This document shows, piece by piece, positions 25,621 to 33,157 of a stretch of 64,000 bases of DNA (position 1 is its first letter; every line of letters starts with the position of its first letter). The position numbers were made by a program, and so were the translations under genes. Source of the DNA: Rhizobium sp. BK418 (GTDB lineage Bacteria > Pseudomonadota > Alphaproteobacteria > Rhizobiales > Rhizobiaceae); the NCBI RefSeq assembly GCF_004341105.1, contig NZ_SLZK01000007.1:1-64000 (forward strand). The letters run 5' to 3'. The notes beneath the pieces were generated by a model, which saw only the letters and a program-made list of their open reading frames with translations, ran no database searches and was not told where the DNA came from.

Positions 25621-26976
25621 TCAGGGCTCGCGGCGCATCTCGCCGGCCATCTCATTCGCCAGCAGCTTCTTGTCGAGACCGTATTTCTGCATCTTCTCGT
25701 AAAGCGTCTTGCGCGAAATGCCAAGGGATTCATAAACCGGCTTCAGGCTGCCGCCATGAGCAACGAGCGCGCTGGCAATCACGCCGCGCTCGAATTCGGC
25801 CACGCGCTCGGCAAGCCCCGCAGCCTCGGCCTGCCTGCTGCCGCCATCGAGGCCGAGCACGAAGCGATCGGCGGCATTGCGCAATTCACGAACATTACCC
25901 GGCCAGTCCCGCTGCGCAATGTCGGAAACCACATCCGGCGGCACGAGCATCTCGTCCTTGCCGTAGCGCGCTGCCGCCTCCCGCACGAGCTGCAGGAAGA
26001 GCAAAGGAATATCGGCCCGGCGCTGAGAAAGCGACGGCACGTGAATGGTTGCAACATTCAAGCGGTAAAAGAGATCGGCGCGGAAGCGGCTCGCGGCGAC
26101 TTCCGCCTCCAGATCGACCTTGCTGGTCGCGATAAAGCGCACATCAAGTGGAACGATCTCGTTCGAACCCAGCCGCGAAATCATCCTCTCTTGCAGCACG
26201 CGCAAGAATTTCGCTTGCAGGTCAACCGGCATGGAACCAATCTCGTCGAGCAGAATGGTCCCACCCCGCCCATGTTCAAACTTGCCGTAGCGCGGCCGGA
26301 CTGCACCCGGAAAAGCGCCGGCCTCATGCCCGAAAAGCTCGCTCTCGATGAGGTTCGCCGGGAGTGCCGCGCAATTGATGGCAATGAAGGGCCGATTTGC
26401 CCGTGCGCTTATATCATGCAGCGCACGCGCCACCACTTCCTTACCCACACCTGTATCGCCCACGATAAGTGTATCAGCGTCGCTCGCTCCGATCGCGCGA
26501 ATACGATAGCGCAGGTCGACCATAATCTGCGTGCGGCCTGGCAGCCGTGCCTCGATATCGTCACGCTTGCCGGCGACGGCCTTCAGCAACCGGTTCTCCA
26601 GCACGAGACTGCGTCGCTCCATGGCGCGGCGGATGACGCCGGCGAGCATCTGCGGCGTGAACGGCTTTTCGATAAAGTCATAGGCGCCCTCGCGCATCGC
26701 CTTGACGGCCAGCTGCACATCGCCGTGGCCGGTGACGAGAATGACCGGGACCTCAGTATCGAGTTCGCGGATCTTCTGCATCAGCGTCATGCCATCCATA
26801 CCCGGCATGCGGATATCGGTGACGACGACACCAGGAAAACTATAGCCGATCAATTCCAACACATGATCGGCGTTGGAAAAGGTCTCGACACTAAAGCCGG
26901 AAAGCTCCAGCGCCTGCGCCGTCGAACGCCGCAACTCCTCTTCATCGTCGACGAGCAATATCTTCTGTTCGTTCAT
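25621..26976 (-). CDS. Sigma-54-dependent response regulator, DctD type
   Basis: A 451-residue NtrC-family activator with receiver (residues 5-115, Asp in VVVTDIRMPGMDG as phosphoacceptor and Lys in IEKPF), AAA+ domain (about 145-375) and C-terminal Fis-type HTH (about 405-440, SLKPVYESLGISRKTLYEKMQKYGL). Walker A reads GDTGVGKE and Walker B LLDEI. The sigma-54 contact loop reads GAFPGA where the common consensus is GAFTGA. The gene overlaps the sensor kinase gene by 4 nt. Its symbol is left open because the dicarboxylate gene dctA is not in view and the neighbour is a tricarboxylate transporter. Confidence 0.9.
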   Translation of the reverse strand: MNEQKILLVDDEEELRRSTAQALELSGFSVETFSNADHVLELIGYSFPGVVVTDIRMPGMDGMTLMQKIRELDTEVPVILVTGHGDVQLAVKAMREGAYDFIEKPFTPQMLAGVIRRAMERRSLVLENRLLKAVAGKRDDIEARLPGRTQIMVDLRYRIRAIGASDADTLIVGDTGVGKEVVARALHDISARANRPFIAINCAALPANLIESELFGHEAGAFPGAVRPRYGKFEHGRGGTILLDEIGSMPVDLQAKFLRVLQERMISRLGSNEIVPLDVRFIATSKVDLEAEVAASRFRADLFYRLNVATIHVPSLSQRRADIPLLFLQLVREAAARYGKDEMLVPPDVVSDIAQRDWPGNVRELRNAADRFVLGLDGGSRQAEAAGLAERVAEFERGVIASALVAHGGSLKPVYESLGISRKTLYEKMQKYGLDKKLLANEMAGEMRREP

Positions 26977-28892
26977 TCGGCCGCCTCCGGCATCATGCCC
27001 GCCGCGGCCGAAAGCTCGATACGGAATACCGCCCCGCCCTCCTGATGGTTGGAGACGGTCAGGCTGCCGCCAAAATCCTTGATGATGTTGTAGGAGATGG
27101 AGAGACCGAGCCCCAGCCCCTTGCCGACGCCCTTGGTAGTGAAGAACGGGTCGAAAATACGCTCGGCAATCGCCGCCGGCACGCCCGGCCCGTGATCGCG
27201 TACGGTCAGGATCACCCTGCCAGCCTCTTCGGATGCCGAAACCTCGATGCGCCGATCCTCCAGTCCCTCAACAGCGTCGGCCGCATTCGAAATCACGTTG
27301 ACCAGCACCTGCTGCAAACGCACGGAGCCGGCCTTGACCACCGGCGGCCGCGCTCCGAGATGCAGCCAGAGATCGGCATCGGCCGCCTTCAGGCGCCAGG
27401 CGATGATCTCCAGGGTGTCGCGGATCGCCTGCTCGAGCGGCACGGGACCGAGCTTCTCATTCGGCTTACGGGCGAAATTGCGCAGGTGCCTGCTAATGGA
27501 GGCCATGCGGTCGATCAACCCGCCGATGCGCTGGATATTGTCCTGCGCTTCTTCCGTACGACCTCGTTCGAGCAGAACGGCTGCACTGTCCGTATAAGTT
27601 TTGGCGGCGGCAAGCGGCTGGTTGAATTCATGCGAGAGTGCTGCCGACATCTGCCCGAGACCGGCAAGCTTGCCCGCCTGGATAAGATCCGCCTGCGTCT
27701 GCCGAAGCTGCTGTTCGGCGAGCCGCCGCTCGGCGATCTCCTCCTCGATACGGCTGTTGACGCGGGCAAGGTCGGCTGTGCGCTCATCGACTCGCCGCTC
27801 CAGCTCGTTCTGCGCCTCGGCCTGCAACTGCAATCGCTCGGCGAGCCGCATTCGCCGCTGCCGAAGAATGGCAAATGTCAGCGCAGCAATGCAGAGAATG
27901 AGGAAGACGACGACCAGGGCAGTTCGGGCCTGCGTGCGGATGGAGCTCGTGTCCATCAACACGTTTACCGTCCAGTCTTCGGCAGGCATATAGTGCGAGA
28001 GGACGAGATATTCGTTTTGCCCGAGACCGCTGGCGAGGGTCATCAGATCATGATCCTCGAACCGATGGCGGATGACCGGTAGTTCGACGAGCTTCGCATT
28101 GGCATAACGCCGCGATGCCTCGGTGCGCGCCACGCGATCCGCACTCAAAGGCAGGATCGCCCCGTAGAGCCAGTCGGGACTATCGGACATGAAGATGATG
28201 CCCTCGGGGTCGGAGACGAAGATGCGATACTCACCACCGCTCCAGGAGGATTCAATAACATCGATATCCACTTTGAAGACGATGACGCCCCGGATTTCCC
28301 CATCGACCGAGATTGGCGAAGAGAAATAATAGCCGCGCTTCAACGATGTGGTGCCGAGCGCATAGAAACGAGCCTGATGCCCCCCAATCGCCTCCTGGAA
28401 ATACGGACGGTAGCTGAAGTTTTCGCCGATAAAACTGCCGGGACTGTCGTAGTTGCTGGCGGCGATCGTCTCGCCATCCGGCTGAACGACATAAATATCT
28501 GACGATTTCAGCAGCCCGTTGATTTCCTTGAGGTAGAGATTGGCACCCTTACGAAGGGACTGGTCATCTGGTCGGCTCACCAGCTGCTTGATATCGTCGT
28601 GATCGGCAATCAACGCCGGCAGGGCTTCATAACGGCTGAGATGGCCGCTCAGCGCCGCGACGGCAAGTCTCAACGCCGTGCCCGCTTGCGCCGAAGCTTC
28701 GCCCATATAGGCGCGTGTAGCAACCGCGCTCCCGTAATAAAAGAAAGCGAAAACAAGCAAGGGTGCGACGCAAAGTGCCGCAATGACACGATAGCGCGAA
28801 GACAGTGTCTCGCTCCTCCCTTTCCGCCTCCGCTCCCCGTGGAGGCATAACCCGACGGCTCCAAGTGTAATGAGCGCGGTCGGGATTTCCAA
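26973..28892 (-). CDS. Sensor histidine kinase, DctB type
   Basis: A membrane-bound kinase of up to 639 residues. The first membrane helix (about 37-55) is followed by a large periplasmic sensor region of double-PAS/dCache type (about 60-325), a second helix (about 328-350), a coiled coil, the HisKA box (GQMSAALSHEFNQPLAAAKTY, His phosphoacceptor) and an HATPase domain (NVISNAADAVEG; DHGPGVP; KGLGLGLSISYNI). No ATG or GTG precedes the first membrane helix: the given start is TTG 28892. A CTG near 28797, with GGGAGGAG upstream, is an alternative. It overlaps the DctD-type gene by 4 nt, forming a two-component pair. Confidence 0.88.
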   Translation of the reverse strand: MEIPTALITLGAVGLCLHGERRRKGRSETLSSRYRVIAALCVAPLLVFAFFYYGSAVATRAYMGEASAQAGTALRLAVAALSGHLSRYEALPALIADHDDIKQLVSRPDDQSLRKGANLYLKEINGLLKSSDIYVVQPDGETIAASNYDSPGSFIGENFSYRPYFQEAIGGHQARFYALGTTSLKRGYYFSSPISVDGEIRGVIVFKVDIDVIESSWSGGEYRIFVSDPEGIIFMSDSPDWLYGAILPLSADRVARTEASRRYANAKLVELPVIRHRFEDHDLMTLASGLGQNEYLVLSHYMPAEDWTVNVLMDTSSIRTQARTALVVVFLILCIAALTFAILRQRRMRLAERLQLQAEAQNELERRVDERTADLARVNSRIEEEIAERRLAEQQLRQTQADLIQAGKLAGLGQMSAALSHEFNQPLAAAKTYTDSAAVLLERGRTEEAQDNIQRIGGLIDRMASISRHLRNFARKPNEKLGPVPLEQAIRDTLEIIAWRLKAADADLWLHLGARPPVVKAGSVRLQQVLVNVISNAADAVEGLEDRRIEVSASEEAGRVILTVRDHGPGVPAAIAERIFDPFFTTKGVGKGLGLGLSISYNIIKDFGGSLTVSNHQEGGAVFRIELSAAAGMMPEAAE

Positions 28893-28957
28893 GAGGCGCC
28901 AAAACTTGACACCTGTCAGATGCAGATGTCTGATTGCTGCACTGCAAGGAGACCGCC

Positions 28958-29620
28958 ATGAGCGAAGACCGGATCCCAGAAGATAGCAAGCTCACGACAT
29001 CTAAGCGCCGCTGGGCGGCAGAAGGAAAGTTCCTGACCGGCCGCATCAGCCGCCCGGAAACAGAGCGCCTGCCGCCGGGTCAGCATCTGGTCAAGAACTG
29101 GCCGGTCCTCGATCTCGGCCAGCAGCCGGTCATTTCCATCGAGAGCTGGCGACTGGAGGTTCGAGGCCTCGTCGAGACGACGCTGGACCTCGATTGGGCA
29201 GCCTTCCAGGCGCTAGAGCAAAGCACCTTCGTCAGCGATATCCATTGTGTGACCACGTGGTCGCGCTACGACAACAAATGGAAGGGTGTCTCGACCCGCG
29301 ACCTGCTCGATCTTGCCATGCCGAAAGCCGAAGCCAGCTACGTCATGCTGACCAGCTATGACGGTTACACGACCAACCTGCCGCTCTCGGATTTTGCCGC
29401 CGAAGATGCCATTCTCGCCACATCATGGGAGGGCTTGCCCCTCAGCCCCGAGCACGGCGGGCCGATGCGCCTCGTCGTGCCGCATCTCTATTTTTGGAAA
29501 AGCGCCAAATGGCTGCGCCGCATCGATCTGCTGTCGGCAGACAAGGCAGGTTTCTGGGAAAAGAACGGCTACCACATGTATGGCGATCCATGGCGCGAGC
29601 AGCGCTATTCTGAAGACTAA
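28958..29620 (+). CDS. Sulfite-oxidase-like molybdopterin oxidoreductase (YuiH/MsrP-related fold)
   Basis: A 220-residue protein of the sulfite oxidase molybdopterin fold, without a heme or Ig-like dimerisation domain. The conserved Cys that ligates molybdenum is present in DIHCVTTWSRYDNKW, followed by VMLTSYDGYTTNLPL and the strand-rich GGPMRLVVPHLYFWKSAKW region. There is no signal peptide. ATG 28958 follows AAGGAGACCGCC. It diverges from the DctB-type kinase gene and converges with the cobalt operon, overlapping its last gene by 4 nt. The substrate is unknown. Confidence 0.85.
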   Translation: MSEDRIPEDSKLTTSKRRWAAEGKFLTGRISRPETERLPPGQHLVKNWPVLDLGQQPVISIESWRLEVRGLVETTLDLDWAAFQALEQSTFVSDIHCVTTWSRYDNKWKGVSTRDLLDLAMPKAEASYVMLTSYDGYTTNLPLSDFAAEDAILATSWEGLPLSPEHGGPMRLVVPHLYFWKSAKWLRRIDLLSADKAGFWEKNGYHMYGDPWREQRYSED

Positions 29621-30210
29621 ACCCTGAGAAGTCGCTTAGCGCCAAAGAAGCCGAGAGCGAGCAGCGCTGCAAATCCGGTGAACCAAGCCATGCTCGCCGG
29701 ATGCAGCGGAATTTCGCTCCAGCGCGGCCGAACCACATCGCCGGTGTTGAACCCCTCGCCGCTGAACCGGCACGTCACCAGCGAAAGCCCGCGTCTGACC
29801 ATGTCGACATCGACCGCAGAGGCGATTTCACCCGCGGCAGCAGCCTCCTGCGGCATGTCGCGCATAGCGAGCAGTACGGCCTTGGTCGCGGCGAGATAGG
29901 CATGGGCGCATTCATTGAAGGGGCTTTCCTCATCCGTCACGCTGCCCGGCACCCGGCCCCAGAGACAGTAGGAATACTGGATTTCAGCATAGTTCAGCAC
30001 GCGCCGGAAAGGCTCATTTGTATCGACCGCGCTTGCGGCGAGATCCATGATATGGCCGCGATAGTCGGCAATCACAGCCATTTCCCCGTGAGATATTTCG
30101 GGCACCGGCAACCCGGCATGGCTGCCTTGGCTCCCGCCTCCATGCGCGGATGCGCCGGCCGCGATCAGCAGCGCAAGGCCGAAACAAAGGAGAGGGAATC
30201 CGTTTTTCAT
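29617..30210 (-). CDS. His-rich periplasmic membrane-anchored protein, third gene of the cobalt operon
   Basis: A 197-residue protein of unrecognised family. It has an N-terminal signal peptide cleaved after ASA (about residue 23), and a mature end reading HGGGSQGSHAG, which could bind metal. A mainly helical middle with four Cys follows, and a C-terminal membrane segment ends in basic residues (ALGFFGAKRLLRV). It lies 85 nt downstream of cbtA on the same strand and would sit under the cobalamin riboswitch. A role in metal capture or handing cobalt to CbtA is inference; a symbol is withheld. AAGG-like sequence precedes ATG 30210. Confidence 0.65.
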   Translation of the reverse strand: MKNGFPLLCFGLALLIAAGASAHGGGSQGSHAGLPVPEISHGEMAVIADYRGHIMDLAASAVDTNEPFRRVLNYAEIQYSYCLWGRVPGSVTDEESPFNECAHAYLAATKAVLLAMRDMPQEAAAAGEIASAVDVDMVRRGLSLVTCRFSGEGFNTGDVVRPRWSEIPLHPASMAWFTGFAALLALGFFGAKRLLRV

Positions 30211-30295
30211 GAGACGTCCAAAGTCCAGACGCAGCGAACCGCAGAACGATAATCCTCGTAAGGAAGGAGGGAGCCGCAAGCCCCCTTTCCGCTAC

Positions 30296-31030
30296 TTATC
30301 GAAAGGCCGGGCGCGGCCCGCTCTTCGCGCCGAGCCGCTTCTCCGCCATCGCCCCGAAAGCCAGGCCGAGAACCAACCAGAGGATCATATGCATGCCTAG
30401 CGTGGTCGCGCGGAAGCGCCATAGCACCATGGCAGGGAAATTCTCCGGCACTTCGTTGATCGACGGCAGCAGATATTCCACCAGACCGATAAAGCCGACG
30501 AAGAGGACGCCTGCAATGATCGCCGCATTCCAGACGCCGTAGCTTGCCGCCAACCTGCGCGCAATCGCAATGGCCGCGATCAGCGAAGCAATCGAGACGA
30601 CGATCATCAGGAAGAACAGCTCTGTGCGCGCACCGATCGTATCCGAATTGCCGACCGCCGGCGGATTGGCCGGATATTTGATTGCTGGGATGATGACGAA
30701 GGCGACGAAAGCGGCGGCGGCAATGACGGCCGAAGTGCCGCGTGCCGAAAGATTGCTGAAGCGGCCGTGCACGAAGGCAAAGACCAGAGCAAACAGCCCG
30801 CCGATAGCAACGCTATAGGCCATCACTCCGATAAAGAGCCCAGGCCCCGCCTGGGTGGCGCGGCTGACGATTTCGGGTTCTGCGGCCTCGCCGGCAGCTC
30901 GAGCCGCGGCCTCTTCGAAGGTGATGGCCGCATCGACGAGCGGCTCGCCGAAGAACCGCGCAAAAGCAAAAACCAGGATACCGGCAATCGCGCCCGCGAT
31001 CATGCCGCGAAGCAGAAGATTTCCAACCAT
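30296..31030 (-). CDS. cbtA: Cobalt transporter subunit CbtA
   Basis: A 244-residue membrane protein with five to six hydrophobic helices: GMIAGAIAGILVFAFARFF at the N-terminus, then GVMAYSVAIGGLFALVFAF, further central helices, and MHMILWLVLGLAFG near the end. The CbtA family (predicted from B12-riboswitch regulons) mediates cobalt uptake for cobalamin synthesis. The gene lies downstream of cbtB and the cobalamin riboswitch. A dispersed palindromic repeat fills the 111-nt cbtB-cbtA gap. ATG 31030 has GGGGAG at 8 nt; an in-frame GTG at 31039 is a weaker choice. Confidence 0.88.
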   Translation of the reverse strand: MVGNLLLRGMIAGAIAGILVFAFARFFGEPLVDAAITFEEAAARAAGEAAEPEIVSRATQAGPGLFIGVMAYSVAIGGLFALVFAFVHGRFSNLSARGTSAVIAAAAFVAFVIIPAIKYPANPPAVGNSDTIGARTELFFLMIVVSIASLIAAIAIARRLAASYGVWNAAIIAGVLFVGFIGLVEYLLPSINEVPENFPAMVLWRFRATTLGMHMILWLVLGLAFGAMAEKRLGAKSGPRPAFR

Positions 31031-31045
31031 GTGAAACACTCCCCT

Positions 31046-31109
31046 GAAGCATGTCTCGCAAAAGAGTTCAGTTTTGCGATGACGACATGCAAAACAAAAA
31101 CCTAAAGCG
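31046..31109. repeat. Dispersed RIME-like palindromic repeat, copy 2, inside the cbt operon
   Basis: GCATGTCTCGCAAAA and TTTTGCGATGACGACATGC form an imperfect hairpin, followed by AAAACAAAAACCT. The same ordered blocks are in copy 1 (4615-4676). It lies between cbtB and cbtA. Confidence 0.7.
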
Positions 31110-31141
31110 TATCGAGCGGATCTAAAAGAGCGCGCCGCGCT

Positions 31142-31351
31142 TTAGTGGCAGGGGAAGCCGAGAAGGTGGCGGGCGTCATGCACGAATTCGTGCACATACA
31201 TGCCGTTGAAGAGCGCCATCGCGCCTTCTTCCGTACCGACGAAATAGATGGTGATGAGCATCAGCAGGCCACCGAAGATCGCCCAAGGCAGAATCTCGCC
31301 GAGTGGGATAACTGCAGGTGCTGCGGCGGGTGCAAAAGTGGTATCAGACAT
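31142..31351 (-). CDS. cbtB: Cobalt transporter subunit CbtB
   Basis: A 69-residue protein with a single membrane helix (about 23-43, AIFGGLLMLITIYFVG) and a C-terminal His-rich segment HEFVHDARHLLGFPCH. This is the CbtB signature, in which the His residues are expected to bind cobalt. ATG 31351 has AGGAGG at optimal spacing. It directly follows the cobalamin riboswitch, so expression should fall when cobalamin is plentiful. A GC-rich palindrome around its stop codon (about 31121-31144) might reduce read-through to cbtA. Confidence 0.9.
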   Translation of the reverse strand: MSDTTFAPAAAPAVIPLGEILPWAIFGGLLMLITIYFVGTEEGAMALFNGMYVHEFVHDARHLLGFPCH

Positions 31352-31389
31352 GTATTCCTCCTGGAATGACGCGTTCAGTCGAAAATCTT

Positions 31390-31508
31390 GCGTGCAGTAG
31401 GGTCTGACTTCCAACGCGAAGAATTTCGACACGCTGGTCACAGTGGCGCGACCGCGCCGGAGTTTCACCGGCTTCCAAACCCGCAACGTCACGGTTATAT
31501 CTGCACGC
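31390..31508 (-). promoter_or_regulatory. Cobalamin riboswitch upstream of cbtBA
   Basis: Reading the minus strand, GCGTGCAG (31508-31501) and CTGCACGC (31397-31390) close an 8-bp P1 stem. Inside, the core GAAGCCGGTGAAACTCCGGC is followed by GCGGTCGCGCCACTGTGA, and GGAAGTCAGACCC (31412-31400) matches the B12 box region. The domain is about 119 nt, shorter than many cobalamin riboswitches. The CbtB ribosome binding site lies about 30 nt downstream. Confidence 0.8.
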
Positions 31509-31581
31509 CAAAGACACTGTCAACGAAACTTCATATGCGGGCGGAGCCATCCCGCCCTATCTCAGGAGGGCGCCGCGAAAC

Positions 31582-32127
31582 GTGACCACTCGCCTTACAT
31601 GGATCTGCCACGGCGCCACGTCCGCCAATCGGACCGCTTCCTTCCCGGCAGATGAGCCGCTGGAGGAAAAGGCGCTGAGCGAGACAGCGTTGCCGATACC
31701 AGGACGAGCGGATAGGGTATTCGTCAGCCCGGCGCTGCGAGCCCGACAGACGGCCGAAATGCTGGGCTTTGACGCGATCCTTGCTCCCTCTCTCAGGGAT
31801 TGCAATTACGGTCGCTGGGCGGGAAAGCCGCTGACCAGCCTTCACTCCGAAGAGCCCGAAAACGTTGCGCTCTGGATGTCCGATCCCGATGCTGCGCCAC
31901 ATGAGGGCGAGAGCCTGCAACAGCTTGGCAAACGCATTGCAGGCTGGATGAACGAGGAAATGCCGCTCGGCGGGCATGTTGTTGCGGTTACGCATGCAGC
32001 CGTCATCCGCGCCGCGGTCCTGAATGTGCTAAAAGCGCCGCCCGCCGCGTTCTGGACCATCGATGTCCAACCTCTCGGCGCGGCGCGCATGACGCACGAC
32101 GGCCGCCGCTGGTCGCTACGTTTCTGA
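31582..32127 (+). CDS. Histidine phosphatase-superfamily protein with altered catalytic motif
   Basis: A 181-residue protein of the phosphoglycerate mutase-like fold. The first motif, normally RHG, reads WICHGATSANR: the phosphoacceptor His is kept but the preceding Arg is Cys. SPALRARQTAEML gives the second Arg, and VTHAAVIRAAV gives the C-terminal catalytic His. The start is GTG 31582, with AGGAGGG about 10 nt upstream. It diverges from the cobalamin-controlled cbt operon, so alpha-ribazole-phosphate phosphatase (CobC-like) is a reasonable but unproven guess. Confidence 0.75.
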   Translation: MTTRLTWICHGATSANRTASFPADEPLEEKALSETALPIPGRADRVFVSPALRARQTAEMLGFDAILAPSLRDCNYGRWAGKPLTSLHSEEPENVALWMSDPDAAPHEGESLQQLGKRIAGWMNEEMPLGGHVVAVTHAAVIRAAVLNVLKAPPAAFWTIDVQPLGAARMTHDGRRWSLRF

Positions 32128-32227
32128 ATAATCCTCGTAAATTAGTCCAGCCTTACACAAGCAAACACGGTCATCCATACTGAACCCGGAATTCCGGGCT
32201 CTACGTCCTTCCCCGAGGAGACGAAAA

Positions 32228-32347
32228 ATGACCTATGACTGGAGTGGGGAGCGCACGCGGCGCATTCGCATCGTGCGTATCGCAACTATCGTCGCCGTTC
32301 TCATCGGCGTAGCGATCAGCCTGCCATTGCTGATCAACGTCGCCTGA
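32228..32347 (+). CDS. 39-residue single-pass membrane peptide
   Basis: This small gene encodes a basic N-terminus (MTYDWSGERTRRIRIVRI) and one hydrophobic helix (about 19-37, ATIVAVLIGVAISLPLLI). It is supported by GAGGAGACGAAAA before ATG 32228 and by a strong terminator 17 nt after its stop codon. No family was recognised. The isolated gene with its own ribosome binding site and terminator is more convincing than a chance frame. Confidence 0.65.
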   Translation: MTYDWSGERTRRIRIVRIATIVAVLIGVAISLPLLINVA

Positions 32348-32363
32348 ACTGTCAGAATACGTC

Positions 32364-32397
32364 AAAGGCGAGCGTGCCATAGCCGCTCGCCTTTCTC
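32364..32397 (+). terminator. Rho-independent terminator after the small membrane peptide gene
   Basis: AAAGGCGAGCG (32364-32374) and its complement (32384-32394) form an 11-bp stem around a 9-nt loop, followed by TTTCTCCC. On the minus strand the A-tract AAAGG gives a weaker U-run, so it may serve both directions. Confidence 0.75.
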
Positions 32398-32428
32398 CCT
32401 TCACCCACAACGGCCATGAAAGGCCAGG

Positions 32429-32782
32429 TCAGTGTTTGCTGCCCCTGGGTATTGCGGTGTTGGTGATCGATACCGGATCGCTGGCGGGAAAAGTACCTTC
32501 AAGTCCTTCGTCCAATTGTTCTTCCATCGCCTCCTCGTCACCCCGTGAACGGGCATTCCTTAACGCAGATGGCCGCTCGTTATCGCCCTCGCGGATTGGC
32601 GCCGTGGCGAAGCGGCTCATAACCTCCCGCGCCTTTTCCACTGCATTCAGCCGATTCAATTGCTGTCCGCGATCGCTCCTGATCTGCACGGAGACGACTT
32701 CGCCGCCGTCGCCCACGAACTCGACCGTAAAACCACCTTTGCCGCCGTAGGCGGGAATAACCTGGGTGCCGACAAGTTGCAT
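32429..32782 (-). CDS. Conserved-type hypothetical protein with a C-terminal ASDP motif
   Basis: A 117-residue soluble protein. The N-terminal half is strand-rich (VIPAYGGKGGFTVEFVGDGGEVVSVQI). The acidic C-terminus holds LDEGLEGTFPASDPVSIT, a short motif found in many small rhizobial stress proteins. ATG 32782 follows GAGAGGACGATCTC. An EcfG-type promoter lies at 32815-32840. No enzymatic motif is visible. Confidence 0.7.
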   Translation of the reverse strand: MQLVGTQVIPAYGGKGGFTVEFVGDGGEVVSVQIRSDRGQQLNRLNAVEKAREVMSRFATAPIREGDNERPSALRNARSRGDEEAMEEQLDEGLEGTFPASDPVSITNTAIPRGSKH

Positions 32783-33157
32783 GAGATCGTCCTCTCTCCT
32801 GGATGGTTCCGGAAAACGACTTGAGCAGCACATTGGTTCCGCTCAGGGCGAGCGGATGCTATCAACCTTCAACTCCACCCGTAGAGACGCATGATCAGAG
32901 GGCGTAATCCTTCCGCACTTCGATCCCCGCGATCCGCCCTGGATTGAGGCATAAAGCATCAGGCGACTAGAGGTTCAAATTGCCGGTAACATTCGGCGTT
33001 TCTTGCAACATGTCAGAGGCTGTGCAACCCAAATGCACGTGCTTGTTTCGATGAATTCTCAAGCACATGGCACATTCCCCAACAATTCGCCTTCAGGTTT
33101 CAATAAACACTTCAGACTTTCATGATAGTTCCGCCGCGGGTGGAGATGGAGACACTG
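32783..33157. other. Divergent intergenic region
   Basis: This 375-nt stretch separates two divergent genes. It holds the EcfG-type promoter at 32815-32840 and a 7-bp inverted repeat GTGCTTG (33039-33045) / CAAGCAC (33060-33066) within the presumed promoter of the GGDEF-EAL gene. No open frame with a convincing ribosome binding site was seen. Confidence 0.6.
32815..32840 (-). promoter_or_regulatory. EcfG/RpoE2-type promoter
   Basis: On the minus strand GGAAC (32840-32836) is followed after 17 nt by CGTT (32818-32815), a full match to the EcfG consensus. It lies about 33 nt upstream of the start codon at 32782. Confidence 0.65.

Noticed and set aside
28880..28920. Sigma-54 promoter for the DctB-type gene
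   Set aside because: TTGGCGCCTCTTGGAA has GG pairs 10 nt apart start to start, but the -12 GC element is missing.
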